Origin: Auanema rhodensis
Taxonomy: Eukaryota; Nematoda; Chromadorea; Rhabditida; Rhabditidae
Assembly: GCA_964057225.1 (NCBI GenBank)
Contig: OZ059900.1
Span: 16,569,638 to 16,633,637 of the forward strand
Length of the DNA: 64,000 nucleotides
Direction: 5' to 3'
Part shown: in pieces, positions 37,086 to 50,960 of the stretch
Layout: each line of letters begins with the position of its first letter
How positions within the stretch are numbered: position 1 is the first letter of the stretch
Notes under the pieces: generated by a model
The model's input: the letters and a program-made list of their open reading frames with translations, nothing else
Databases searched by the model: none
Told to the model about the DNA's origin: nothing
Translations under genes and position numbers: made by a program

Positions 37086-39511
37086 TTTTGACTTACGATT
37101 TCATGTGTTCAAACTCATGCAATGTCAATGAAACCTAGCTCAAAATTGTTCGTACAACGTCTAGTTCCACTTTCACGACAAAAAAACAAGGGTTAGAAAA
37201 TTAAGGAAATTAGCATATTCTGAGGGCACGCCCCTTATGGCTAATATTGATTAAATCGATTTTTGTTCATATGAGTCGTCAAATGCAACGAATTTCAGCG
37301 TGTTACATACTAAAATGAAGCATTTTACATGCTGAACACTAGAAAAATACAAAAACACAGTATTTCCCATGAGAATTATTTTATTATGCTGGAAAACCAG
37401 TTTTTGGAAATTTCGCTGTAAACAAGGTTTTGACTTACGATTTCATGTGTTCAAATTCATGCAATGTCAATGAAACCTAGCTCAAAATTGTTCGTACAAC
37501 GTCTAGTTCCACTTTCACGACAAAAAAACAGGGGTTAGAAAATTAAGGAAATTAGCATATTCTGAGGGCACGCCCCTTATGGCTAATATTGATTAAATCG
37601 ATTTTTGTTCATATGAGTCGTCAAATGCAACGAATTTCAGCGTGTTATATACTAAAATGAAGCATTTTACATGCTGAACACTAGAAAAATACAAAAACAC
37701 AGTATTTCCCATGAGAAATATTTTATCATGCTGGAAAACCAGTTTTTGGAAATTTCGCTGTAAACAAGGTTTTGACTTACGATTTCATGTGTTCAAACTC
37801 ATGCAATGTCAATGAAACCTAGCTCAAAATTGTTTGTACAACGTCTAGTTCCACTTTCACGACAAAAAAACAAGGGTTAGAAAATTAAGGAAATTAGCAT
37901 ATTCTGAGGGCACGCCCCTTATGGCTAATATTGATTAAATCGATTTTTGTTCATATGAGTCGTCAAATGCAACGAATTTCAGCGTGTTGCAAACTAAAAT
38001 GAAGCACTTTACATGCTGAACACTAGAAAAATACAAAAACACAGTATTTCCCATGAGAAATATTTTATTATGCTGGAAAACCAGTTTTTGGAAATTTCGC
38101 TGTAAACAAGGTTTTGACTTACGATTTCATGTGTTCAAACTCATGCAATGTCAATGAAACCTAGCTCAAAATTGTTTGTACAACGTCTAGTTCCACTTTC
38201 ACGACAAAAAAACAGGGGTTAGAAAATTAAGGAAATTAGCATATTCTGAGGGCACGCCCCTTATGGCTAATATTGATTAAATCGATTTTTGTTCATATGA
38301 GTCGTCAAATGCAACGAATTTCAGCGTGTTACATACTAAAATGAAGCATTTTACATGCTGAACACTAGAAAAATACAAAAACACAGTATTTCCCATGAGA
38401 AATATTTTATTATGCTGGAAAACCAGTTTTTGGAAATTTCGCTGTAAACAAGGTTTTGACTTACGATTTCATGTGTTCAAACTCATGCAATGTCAATGAA
38501 ACCTAGCTCAAAATTGTTCGTACAACGTCTAGTTCCACTTTCAATACAAAAAAACAGGGGTTAGAAAATTAAGGAAATTAGCATATTCTGAGGGCACGCC
38601 CCTTATGGCTAATATTGATTAAATCGATTTTTGTTCATATGAGTCGTCAAATGCAACGAATTTCAGCGTGTTACATACTAAAATGAAGCATTTTACATGC
38701 TGAACACTAGAAAAATACAAAAACACAGTATTTCCCATGAGAAATATTTTATCATGCTGGAAAACCAGTTTTTGGAAATTTCGCTGTAAACAAGGTTTTG
38801 ACTTACGATTTCATGTGTTCAAACTCATGCAATGTCAATGAAACCTAGCTCAAAATTGTTCGTACAACGTCTAGTTCCACTTTCAATACAAAAAAACAGG
38901 GGTTAGAAAATTAAGGAAATTAGCATATTCTGAGGGCACGCCCCTTATGGCTAATATTGATTAAATCGATTTTTGTTCATATGAGTCGTCAAATGCAACG
39001 AATTTCAGCGTGTTACAAACTAAAATGAAGCATTTTACATGCTGAACACTAGAAAAATACAAAAACACAGTATTTCCCATGAGAAATATTTTATTATGCT
39101 GGAAAACCAGTTTTTGGAAATTTCGCTGTAAACAAGGTTTTGACTTACGATTTCATGTGTTCAAACTCATGCAATGTCAATGAAACCTAGCTCAAAATTG
39201 TTCGTACAACGTCTAGTTCCACTTTCACGACAAAAAAACAGGGGTTAGAAAATTAAGGAAATTAGCATATTCTGAGGGCACGCCCCTTATGGCTAATATT
39301 GATTAAATCGATTTTTGTTCATATGAGTCGTCAAATGCAACGAATTTCAGCGTGTTACAAACTAAAATGAAGCATTTTACATGCTGAACACTAGAAAAAT
39401 ACAAAAACACAGTATTTCCCATGAGAAATATTTTATTATGCTGGAAAACCAGTTTTTGGAAATTTCGCTGTAAACAAGGTTTTGACTTACGATTTCATGT
39501 GTTCAAACTCA

Positions 39512-41936
39512 TGCAATGTCAATGAAACCTAGCTCAAAATTGTTCGTACAACGTCTAGTTCCACTTTCACGACAAAAAAACAGGGGTTAGAAAATTAAGG
39601 AAATTAGCATATTCTGAGGGCACGCCCCTTATGGCTAATATTGATTAAATCGATTTTTGTTCATATGAGTCGTCAAATGCAACGAATTGCAGCGTGTTAC
39701 ATACTAATATGAAGCATTTTACATGCTGAACACTAGAAAAATACAAAAACACAGTATTTCCCATGAGAAATATTTTATTATGCTGGAAAACCAGTTTTTG
39801 GAAATTTCGCTGTAAACAAGGTTTTGACTTACGATTTCATGTGTTCAAACTCATGCAATGTCAATGAAACCTAGCTCAAAATTGTTCGTACAACGTCTAG
39901 TTCCACTTTCTCGACAAAAAAACAGGGGTTAGAAAATTAAGGAAATTAGCATATTCTGAGGGCACGCCCCTTATGGCTAATATTGATTAAATCGATTTTT
40001 GTTCATATGAGTCGTCAAATGCAACGAATTTCAGCGTGTTACATACTAAAATGAAGCATTTTACATGCTGAACACTAGAAAAATACAAAAACACAGTATT
40101 TCCCATGAGAAATATTTTATCATGCTGGAAAACCAGTTTTTGGAAATTTCGCTGTAAACAAGGTTTTGACTTACGATATCATGTGTTCAAACTCGTGCAA
40201 TGTCAATGAAACCTAGCTCAAAATTGTTCGTACAACGTCTAGTTCCACTTTCACGACAAAAAAACAGGGGTTAGAAAATTAAGGAAATTAGCATATTCTG
40301 AGGGCACGCCCCTTATGGCTAATATTGATTAAATCGATTTTTGTTCATATGAGTCGTCAAATGCAACGAATTTCAGCGTGTTACATACTAAAATGAAGCA
40401 TTTTACATGCTGAACACTAGAAAAATACAAAAACACAGTATTTCCCATGAGAAATATTTTATCATGCTGGAAAACCAGTTTTTGGAAATTTCGCTGTAAA
40501 CAAGGTTTTGACTTACGATATCATGTGTTCAAACTCGTGCAATGTCAATGAAACCTAGCTCAAAATTGTTCGTACAACGTCTAGTTCCACTTTCACGACA
40601 AAAAAACAGGGGTTAGAAAATTAAGGAAATTAGCATATTCTGAGGGCACGCCCCTTATGGCTAATATTGATTAAATCGATTTTTGTTCATATGAGTCGTC
40701 AAATGCAACGAATTGCAGCGTGTTACATACTAATATGAAGCATTTTACATGCTGAACACTAGAAAAATACAAAAACACAGTATTTCCCATGAGAAATATT
40801 TTATTATGCTGGAAAACCAGTTTTTGGAAATTTCGCTGTAAACAAGGTTTTGACTTACGATTTCATGTGTTCAAACTCATGCAATGTCAATGAAACCTAG
40901 CTCAAAATTGTTCGTACAACGTCTAGTTCCACTTTCTCGACAAAAAAACAGGGGTTAGAAAATTAAGGAAATTAGCATATTCTGAGGGCACGCCCCTTAT
41001 GGCTAATATTGATTAAATCGATTTTTGTTCATATGAGTCGTCAAATGCAACGAATTTCAGCGTGTTACATACTAAAATGAAGCATTTTACATGCTGAACA
41101 CTAGAAAAATACAAAAACACAGTATTTCCCATGAGAAATATTTTATCATGCTGGAAAACCAGTTTTTGGAAATTTCGCTGTAAACAAGGTTTTGACTTAC
41201 GATATCATGTGTTCAAACTCGTGCAATGTCAATGAAACCTAGCTCAAAATTGTTCGTACAACGTCTAGTTCCACTTTCACGACAAAAAAACAGGGGTTAG
41301 AAAATTAAGGAAATTAGCATATTCTGAGGGCACGCCCCTTATGGCTAATATTGATTAAATCGATTTTTGTTCATATGAGTCGTCAAATGCAACGAATTTC
41401 AGCGTGTTACATACTAAAATGAAGCATTTTACATGCTGAACACTAGAAAAATACAAAAACACAGTATTTCCCATGAGAAATATTTTATCATGCTGGAAAA
41501 CCAGTTTTTGGAAATTTCGCTGTAAACAAGGTTTTGACTTACGATATCATGTGTTCAAACTCGTGCAATGTCAATGAAACCTAGCTCAAAATTGTTCGTA
41601 CAACGTCTAGTTCCACTTTCACGACAAAAAAACAGGGGTTAGAAAATTAAGGAAATTAGCATATTCTGAGGGCACGCCCCTTATGGCTAATATTGATTAA
41701 ATCGATTTTTGTTCATATGAGTCGTCAAATGCAACGAATTTCAGCGTGTTACATACTAAAATGAAGCATTTTACATGCTGAACACTAGAAAAATACAAAA
41801 ACACAGTATTTCCCATGAGAAATATTTTATCATGCTGGAAAACCAGTTTTTGGAAATTTCGCTGTAAACAAGGTTTTGACTTACGATTTCATGTGTTCAA
41901 ACTCATGCAATGTCAATGAAACCTAGCTCAAAATTG
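39512..41936. repeat. Three-unit (1,026-bp) higher-order repeat in satellite B
   Basis: Rare variants recur exactly 1,026 bp (3 x 342) apart: AATTGCAGCG at 39685/40711, ACTTTCTCGAC at about 39,906/40,932, and GATATCATG with ACTCGTGC at about 40,175/41,201 and 40,517/41,543. The pattern fails left of about 39,512 and right of about 41,936. It covers about 2.4 periods. This is the signature of a recent multi-unit duplication. Confidence 0.8.
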
Positions 41937-44900
41937 TTTGTACAACGTCTAGTTCCACTTTCACGACAAAAAAACAGGGGTTAGAAAATTAAGGAAATTA
42001 GCATATTCTGAGGGCACGCCCCTTATGGCTAATATTGATTAAATCGATTTTTGTTCATATGAGTCGTCAAATGCAACGAATTTCAGCGTGTTACAAACTA
42101 AAATGAAGCATTTTACATGCTGAACACTAGAAAAATACAAAAACACAGTGTTTCCCATGAGAAATATTTTATTATGCTGGAAAACCAGTTTTTGGAAATT
42201 TCGCTGTAAACAAGGTTTTGACTTACGATTTCATGTGTTCAAACTCATGCAATGTCAATGAAACCTAGCTCAAAATTGTTCGTACAACGTCTAGTTCCAC
42301 TTTCACGACAAAAAAACAGGGGTTAGAAAATTAAGGAAATTAGCATATTCTGAGGGCACGCCCCTTATGACTAATATTGATTAAATCGATTTTTGTTCAT
42401 ATGAGTCGTCAAATGCAACGAATTTCAGCGTGTTACATACTAAAATGAAGCATTTTACATGCTGAACACTAGAAAAATACAAAAACACAGTATTCCCCAT
42501 GAGAAATATTTTATTATGCTGGAAAACCAGTTTTTGGAAATTTCGCTGTAAACAAGGTTTTGACTTACGATTTCATGTGTTCAAACTCATGCAATGTCAA
42601 TGAAACCTAGCTCAAAATTGTTCGTACAACGTCTAGTTCCACTTTCACGACAAAAAAACAGGGGTTAGAAAATTAAGGAAATTAGCATATTCTGAGGGCA
42701 CGCCCCTTATGGCTAATATTGATTAAATCGATTTTTGTTCATATGAGTCGTCAAATGCAACGAATTTCAGCGTGTTACATACTAAAATGAAGCATTTTAC
42801 ATGCTGAACACTAGAAAAATACAAAAACACAGTATTTCCCATGAGAAATATTTTATTATGCTGGAAAACCAGTTTTTGGAAATTTCGCTGTAAACAAGGT
42901 TTTGACTTACGATTTCATGTGTTCAAACTCATGCAATGTCAATGAAACCTAGCTCAAAATTGTTCGTACAACGTCTAGTTCCACTTTCACGACAAAAAAA
43001 CAGGGGTTAGAAAATTAAGGAAATTAGCATATTCTGAGGGCACGCCCCTTATGGCTAATATTGATTAAATCGATTTTTGTTCATATGAGTCGTCAAATGC
43101 AACGAATTTCAGCGTGTTACATACTAAAATGAAGCATTTTACATGCTGAACACTAGAAAAATACAAAAACACAGTATTTCAAATGAGAAATATTTTATTA
43201 TGCTGGAAAACCAGTTTTTGGAAAGTTCGCTGTAAACAAGGTTTTGACTTACGATTTCATGTGTTCAAACTCATGCAATGTCAATGAAACCTAGCTCAAA
43301 ATTGTTCGTACAACGTCTAGTTCCACTTTCACGACAAAAAAACAGGTGTTAGAAAATTAAGGAAATTAGCATATTCTGAGGGCACGCCCCTTATGGCTAA
43401 TATTGATTAAATCGATTTTTGTTCATATGAGTCGTCAAATGCAACGAATTTCAGCGTGTTACAAACTAAAATGAAGCATTTTACATGCTGAACACTAGAA
43501 AAATACAAAAACACAGTATTCCCCATGAGAAATATTTTATTATGCTGGAAAACCAGTTTTTGGAAATTTCGCTGTAAACAAGGTTTTGACTTACGATTTC
43601 ATGTGTTCAAACTCATGCAATGTCAATGAAACCTAGCTCAAAATTGTTCGTACAACGTCTAGTTCCACTTTCACGACAAAAAAACAGGGGTTAGAAAATT
43701 AAGGAAATTAGCATATTCTGAGGGCACGCCCCTTATGGCTAATATTGATTAAATCGATTTTTGTTCATATGAGTCGTCAAATGCAACGAATTTCAGCGTG
43801 TTACATACTAAAATGAAGCATTTTACATGCTGAACACTAGAAAAATACAAAAACACAGTATTTCCCATGAGAAATATTTTATTATGCTGGAAAACCAGTT
43901 TTTGGAAATTTCGCTGTAAACAAGGTTTTGACTTACGATTTCATGTGTTCAAACTCATGCAATGTCAATGAAACCTAGCTCAAAATTGTTCGTACAACGT
44001 CTAGTTCCACTTTCACGACAAAAAAACAGGGGTTAGAAAATTAAGGAAATTAGCATATTCTGAGGGCACGCCCCTTATGGCTAATATTGATTAAATCGAT
44101 TTTTGTTCATATGAGTCGTCAAATGCAACGAATTTCAGCGTGTTACATACTAAAATGAAGCATTTTACATGCTGAACACTAGAAAAATACAAAAACACAG
44201 TATTTCCCATGAGAAATATTTTATCATGCTGGAAAACCAGTTTTTGGAAATTTCGCTGTAAACAAGGTTTTGACTTACGATATCATGTGTTCAAACTCGT
44301 GCAATGTCAATGAAACCTAGCTCAAAATTGTTCGTACAACGTCTAGTTCCACTTTCACGACAAAAAAACAGGGGTTAGAAAATTAAGGAAATTAGCATAT
44401 TCTGAGGGCACGCCCCTTATGGCTAATATTGATTAAATCGATTTTTGTTCATATGAGTCGTCAAATGCAACGAATTTCAGCGTGTTACATACTAAAATGA
44501 AGCATTTTACATGCTGAACACTAGAAAAATACAAAAACACAGTATTTCCCATGAGAAATATTTTATCATGCTGGAAAACCAGTTTTTGGAAATTTCGCTG
44601 TAAACAAGGTTTTGACTTACGATTTCATGTGTTCAAACTCATGCAATGTCAATGAAACCTAGCTCAAAATTGTTTGTACAACGTCTAGTTCCACTTTCAC
44701 GACAAAAAAACAGGGGTTAGAAAATTAAGGAAATTAGCATATTCTGAGGGCACGCCCCTTATGGCTAATATTGATTAAATCGATTTTTGTTCATATGAGT
44801 CGTCAAATGCAACGAATTTCAGCGTGTTACAAACTAAAATGAAGCATTTTACATGCTGAACACTAGAAAAATACAAAAACACAGTGTTTCCCATGAGAAA

Positions 44901-46941
44901 TATTTTATTATGCTGGAAAACCAGTTTTTGGAAATTTCGCTGTAAACAAGGTTTTGACTTACGATTTCATGTGTTCAAACTCATGCAATGTCAATGAAAC
45001 CTAGCTCAAAATTGTTCGTACAACGTCTAGTTCCACTTTCACGACAAAAAAACAGGGGTTAGAAAATTAAGGAAATTAGCATATTCTGAGGGCACGCCCC
45101 TTATGACTAATATTGATTAAATCGATTTTTGTTCATATGAGTCGTCAAATGCAACGAATTTCAGCGTGTTACATACTAAAATGAAGCATTTTACATGCTG
45201 AACACTAGAAAAATACAAAAACACAGTATTCCCCATGAGAAATATTTTATTATGCTGGAAAACCAGTTTTTGGAAATTTCGCTGTAAACAAGGTTTTGAC
45301 TTACGATTTCATGTGTTCAAACTCATGCAATGTCAATGAAACCTAGCTCAAAATTGTTCGTACAACGTCTAGTTCCACTTTCACGACAAAAAAACAGGGG
45401 TTAGAAAATTAAGGAAATTAGCATATTCTGAGGGCACGCCCCTTATGGCTAATATTGATTAAATCGATTTTTGTTCATATGAGTCGTCAAATGCAACGAA
45501 TTTCAGCGTGTTACATACTAAAATGAAGCATTTTACATGCTGAACACTAGAAAAATACAAAAACACAGTATTTCCCATGAGAAATATTTTATTATGCTGG
45601 AAAACCAGTTTTTGGAAATTTCGCTGTAAACAAGGTTTTGACTTACGATTTCATGTGTTCAAACTCATGCAATGTCAATGAAACCTAGCTCAAAATTGTT
45701 CGTACAACGTCTAGTTCCACTTTCACGACAAAAAAACAGGGGTTAGAAAATTAAGGAAATTAGCATATTCTGAGGGCACGCCCCTTATGGCTAATATTGA
45801 TTAAATCGATTTTTGTTCATATGAGTCGTCAAATGCAACGAATTTCAGCGTGTTACATACTAAAATGAAGCATTTTACATGCTGAACACTAGAAAAATAC
45901 AAAAACACAGTATTTCAAATGAGAAATATTTTATTATGCTGGAAAACCAGTTTTTGGAAAGTTCGCTGTAAACAAGGTTTTGACTTACGATTTCATGTGT
46001 TCAAACTCATGCAATGTCAATGAAACCTAGCTCAAAATTGTTCGTACAACGTCTAGTTCCACTTTCACGACAAAAAAACAGGTGTTAGAAAATTAAGGAA
46101 ATTAGCATATTCTGAGGGCACGCCCCTTATGGCTAATATTGATTAAATCGATTTTTGTTCATATGAGTCGTCAAATGCAACGAATTTCAGCGTGTTACAA
46201 ACTAAAATGAAGCATTTTACATGCTGAACACTAGAAAAATACAAAAACACAGTATTCCCCATGAGAAATATTTTATTATGCTGGAAAACCAGTTTTTGGA
46301 AATTTCGCTGTAAACAAGGTTTTGACTTACGATTTCATGTGTTCAAACTCATGCAATGTCAATGAAACCTAGCTCAAAATTGTTCGTACAACGTCTAGTT
46401 CCACTTTCACGACAAAAAAACAGGGGTTAGAAAATTAAGGAAATTAGCATATTCTGAGGGCACGCCCCTTATGGCTAATATTGATTAAATCGATTTTTGT
46501 TCATATGAGTCGTCAAATGCAACGAATTTCAGCGTGTTACATACTAAAATGAAGCATTTTACATGCTGAACACTAGAAAAATACAAAAACACAGTATTTC
46601 CCATGAGAAATATTTTATTATGCTGGAAAACCAGTTTTTGGAAATTTCGCTGTAAACAAGGTTTTGACTTACGATTTCATGTGTTCAAACTCATGCAATG
46701 TCAATGAAACCTAGCTCAAAATTGTTCGTACAACGTCTAGTTCCACTTTCACGACAAAAAAACAGGGGTTAGAAAATTAAGGAAATTAGCATATTCTGAG
46801 GGCACGCCCCTTATGGCTAATATTGATTAAATCGATTTTTGTTCATATGAGTCGTCAAATGCAACGAATTTCAGCGTGTTACATACTAAAATGAAGCATT
46901 TTACATGCTGAACACTAGAAAAATACAAAAACACAGTATTT
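41222..46941. repeat. Eight-unit (2,736-bp) higher-order repeat in satellite B (about 2.1 copies)
   Basis: Five independent rare variants recur 2,736 bp (8 x 342) apart: ACAGTGTTTCCC at 42145/44881, TTATGACTAAT at 42365/45101, TTTCAAATGAG at about 43,178/45,914 with the linked GAAAGTTCGC, AGGTGTTAG at about 43,344/46,080, and ATTCCCCATG at about 43,519/46,255. The match starts after about 41,221/43,957 and ends near 44,205/46,941. Its left end overlaps the 1,026-bp repeat, so part of that repeat was copied too. Confidence 0.85.
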
Positions 46942-49900
46942 CAAATGAGAAATATTTTATTATGCTGGAAAACCAGTTTTTGGAAATTTCGCTGTAAACA
47001 AGGTTTTGACTTACGATTTCATGTGTTCAAACTCATGCAATGTCAATGAAACCTAGCTCAAAATTGTTCGTACAACGTCTAGTTCCACTTTCACGACAAA
47101 AAAACAGGGGTTAGAAAATTAAGGAAATTAGCATATTCTGAGGGCACGCCCGTTATGGCTAATATTGATTAAATCGATTTTTGTTCATATGAGTCGTCAA
47201 ATGCAACGAATTTCAGCGTGTTACAAACTAAAATGAAGCATTTTACATGCTGAACACTAGAAAAATACAAAAACACAGTGTTTCCCATGAGAAATATTTT
47301 ATTATGCTGGAAAACCAGTTTTTGGAAATTTCGCTGTAAACAAGGTTTTGACTTACGATTTCATGTGTTCAAACTCATGCAATGTCAATGAAACCTAGCT
47401 CAAAATTGTTCGTACAACGTCTAGTTCCACTTTCACGACAAAAAAACAGGGGTTAGAAAATTAAGGAAATTAGCATATTCTGAGGGCACGCCCCTCATGG
47501 CTAATATTGATTAAATCGATTTTTGTTCATATGAGTCGTCAAATGCAACGAATTTCAGCGTGTTACATACTAAAATGAAGCATTTTACATGCTGAACACT
47601 AGAAAAATACAAAAACACAGTATTTCCCATGAGAAATATTTTATTATGCTGGAAAACCAGTTTTTGGAAATTTCGCTGTAAACAAGGTTTTGACTTACGA
47701 TTTCATGTGTTCAAACTCATGCAATGTCAATGAAACCTAGCTCAAAATTGTTCGTACAACGTCTAGTTCCACTTTCACGACAAAAAAACAGGGGTTAGAA
47801 AATTAAGGAAATTAGCATATTCTGAGGGCACGCCCCTTATGGCTAATATTGATTAAATCGATTTTTGTTCATATGAGTCGTCAAATGCAACGAATTTCAG
47901 CGTGTTACATACTAAAATGAAGCATTTTACATGCTGAACACTAGAAAAATACAAAAACACAGTATTCCCCATGAGAAATATTTTATTATGCTGGAAAACC
48001 AGTTTTTGGAAATTTCGCTGTAAACAAGGTTTTGACTTACGATTTCATGTGTTCAAACTCATGCAATGTCAATGAAACCTAGCTCAAAATTGTTCGTACA
48101 ACGTCTAGTTCCACTTTCACGACAAAAAAACAGGGGTTAGAAAATTAAGGAAATTAGCATATTCTGAGGGCACGCCCCTTATGGCTAATATTGATTAAAT
48201 CGATTTTTGTTCATATGAGTCGTCAAATGCAACGAATTTCAGCGTGTTACATACTAAAATGAAGCATTTTACATGCTGAACACTAGAAAAATACAAAAAC
48301 ACAGTATTTCCCATGAGAAATATTTTATTATGCTGGAAAACCAGTTTTTGGAAATTTCGCTGTAAACAAGGTTTTGACTTACGATTTCATGTGTTCAAAC
48401 TCATGCAATGTCAATGAAACCTAGCTCAAAATTGTTCGTACAACGTCTAGTTCCACTTTCACGACAAAAAAACAGGGGTTAGAAAATTAAGGAAATTAGC
48501 ATATTCTGAGGGCACGCCCCTTATGGCTAATATTGATTAAATCGATTTTTGTTCATATGAGTCGTCAAATGCAACGAATTTCAGCGTGTTACATACTAAA
48601 ATGAAGCATTTTACATGCTGAACACTAGAAAAATACAAAAACACAGTATTTCCCATGAGAAATATTTTATTATGCTGGAAAACCAGTTTTTGGAAATTTC
48701 GCTGTAAACAAGGTTTTGACTTACGATTTCATGTGTTCAAACTCATGCAATGTCAATGAAACCTAGCTCAAAATTGTTCGTACAACGTCTAGTTCCACTT
48801 TCACGACAAAAAAACAGGGGTTAGAAAATTAAGGAAATTAGCATATTCTGAGGGCACGCCCCTTATGGCTAATATTGATTAAATCGATTTTTGTTCATAT
48901 GAGTCGTCAAATGCAACGAATTTCAGCGTGTTACATACTAAAATGAAGCATTTTACATGCTGAACACTAGAAAAATACAAAAACACAGTATTTCAAATGA
49001 GAAATATTTTATTATGCTGGAAAACCAGTTTTTGGAAATTTCGCTGTAAACAAGGTTTTGACTTACGATTTCATGTGTTCAAACTCATGCAATGTCAATG
49101 AAACCTAGCTCAAAATTGTTCGTACAACGTCTAGTTCCACTTTCACGACAAAAAAACAGGGGTTAGAAAATTAAGGAAATTAGCATATTCTGAGGGCACG
49201 CCCCTTATGGCTAATATTGATTAAATCGATTTTTGTTCATATGAGTCGTCAAATGCAACGAATTTCAGCGTGTTACAAACTAAAATGAAGCATTTTACAT
49301 GCTGAACACTAGAAAAATACAAAAACACAGTATTCCCCATGAGAAATATTTTATTATGCTGGAAAACCAGTTTTTGGAAATTTCGCTGTAAACAAGGTTT
49401 TGACTTACGATTTCATGTGTTCAAACTCATGCAATGTCAATGAAACCTAGCTCAAAAATGTTCGTACAACGTCTAGTTCCACTTTCACGACAAAAAAACA
49501 GGGGTTAGAAAATTAAGGAAATTAGCATATTCTGAGGGCACGCCCCTTATGGCTAATATTGATTAAATCGATTTTTGTTCATATGAGTCGTCAAATGCAA
49601 CGAATTTCAGCGTGTTACATACTAAAATGAAGCATTTTACATGCTGAACACTAGAAAAATACAAAAACACAGTATTTCCCATGAGAAATATTTTATTATG
49701 CTGGAAAACCAGTTTTTGGAAATTTCGCTGTAAACAAGGTTTTGACTTACGATTTCATGTGTTCAAACTCATGCAATGTCAATGAAACCTAGCTCAAAAT
49801 TGTTCGTACAACGTCTAGTTCCACTTTCACGACAAAAAAACAGGGGTTAGAAAATTAAGGAAATTAGCATATTCTGAGGGCACGCCCCTTATGGCTAATA

Positions 49901-50960
49901 TTGATTAAATCGATTTTTGTTCATATGAGTCGTCAAATGCAACGAATTTCAGCGTGTTACATACTAAAATGAAGCATTTTACATGCTGAACACTAGAAAA
50001 ATACAAAAACACAGTATTTCAAATGAGAAATATTTTATTATGCTGGAAAACCAGTTTTTGGAAATTTCGCTGTAAACAAGGTTTTGACTTACGATTTCAT
50101 GTGTTCAAACTCATGCAATGTCAATGAAACCTAGCTCAAAATTGTTCGTACAACGTCTAGTTCCACTTTCACGACAAAAAAACAGGGGTTAGAAAATTAA
50201 GGAAATTAGCATATTCTGAGGGCACGCCCCTTATGGCTAATATTGATTAAATCGATTTTTGTTCATATGAGTCGTCAAATGCAACGAATTTCAGCGTGTT
50301 ACAAACTAAAATGAAGCATTTTACATGCTGAACACTAGAAAAATACAAAAACACAGTGTTTCCCATGAGAAATATTTTATTATGCTGGAAAACCAGTTTT
50401 TGGAAATTTCGCTGTAAACAAGGTTTTGACTTACGATTTCATGTGTTCAAACTCATGCAATGTCAATGAAACCTAGCTCAAAATTGTTCGTACAACGTCT
50501 AGTTCCACTTTCACGACAAAAAAACAGGGGTTAGAAAATTAAGGAAATTAGCATATTCTGAGGGCACGCCCCTCATGGCTAATATTGATTAAATCGATTT
50601 TTGTTCATATGAGTCGTCAAATGCAACGAATTTCAGCGTGTTACATACTAAAATGAAGCATTTTACATGCTGAACACTAGAAAAATACAAAAACACAGTA
50701 TTTCCCATGAGAAATATTTTATTATGCTGGAAAACCAGTTTTTGAAAATTTCGCTGTAAACAAAGTTTTGACTTACGATTGCATGTGTTCAAACTCATGC
50801 AATGTCAATGAAACCTAGCTCAAAATTGTTCGTACAACGTCTAGTTCCACTTTCACGACAAAAAAACAGGGGTTAGAAAATTAAGGAAATTAGCATATTC
50901 TGAGGGCACGCCCCTTATGGCTAATATTGATTAAATCGATTTTTGTTCATATGAGTCGTC
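46000..50960. repeat. Nine-unit (3,078-bp) spaced duplication in satellite B
   Basis: A set of variants at about 46,255-47,495 recurs with an offset of 3,078 bp (9 x 342). They are ATTCCCCATG at 46255/49333, TTTCAAATGAG near 46,942/50,020, ACAGTGTTTCCC near 47,278/50,356, and CCCCTCATGG at 47491/50569. The match fails by about 47,950/51,028. CCCCTCATGG also recurs at 51,937, 52,621 and 55,357, always a whole number of units away. The edges are approximate. Confidence 0.65.

Noticed and set aside
50589-50798. Minus-strand open frame of 69 codons with an ATG start in a satB unit
   Set aside because: It exists because one private substitution (G at 50,781) changes the usual TGA after five codons to TGC. 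No other satB unit I read shares it, so it is a chance opening.
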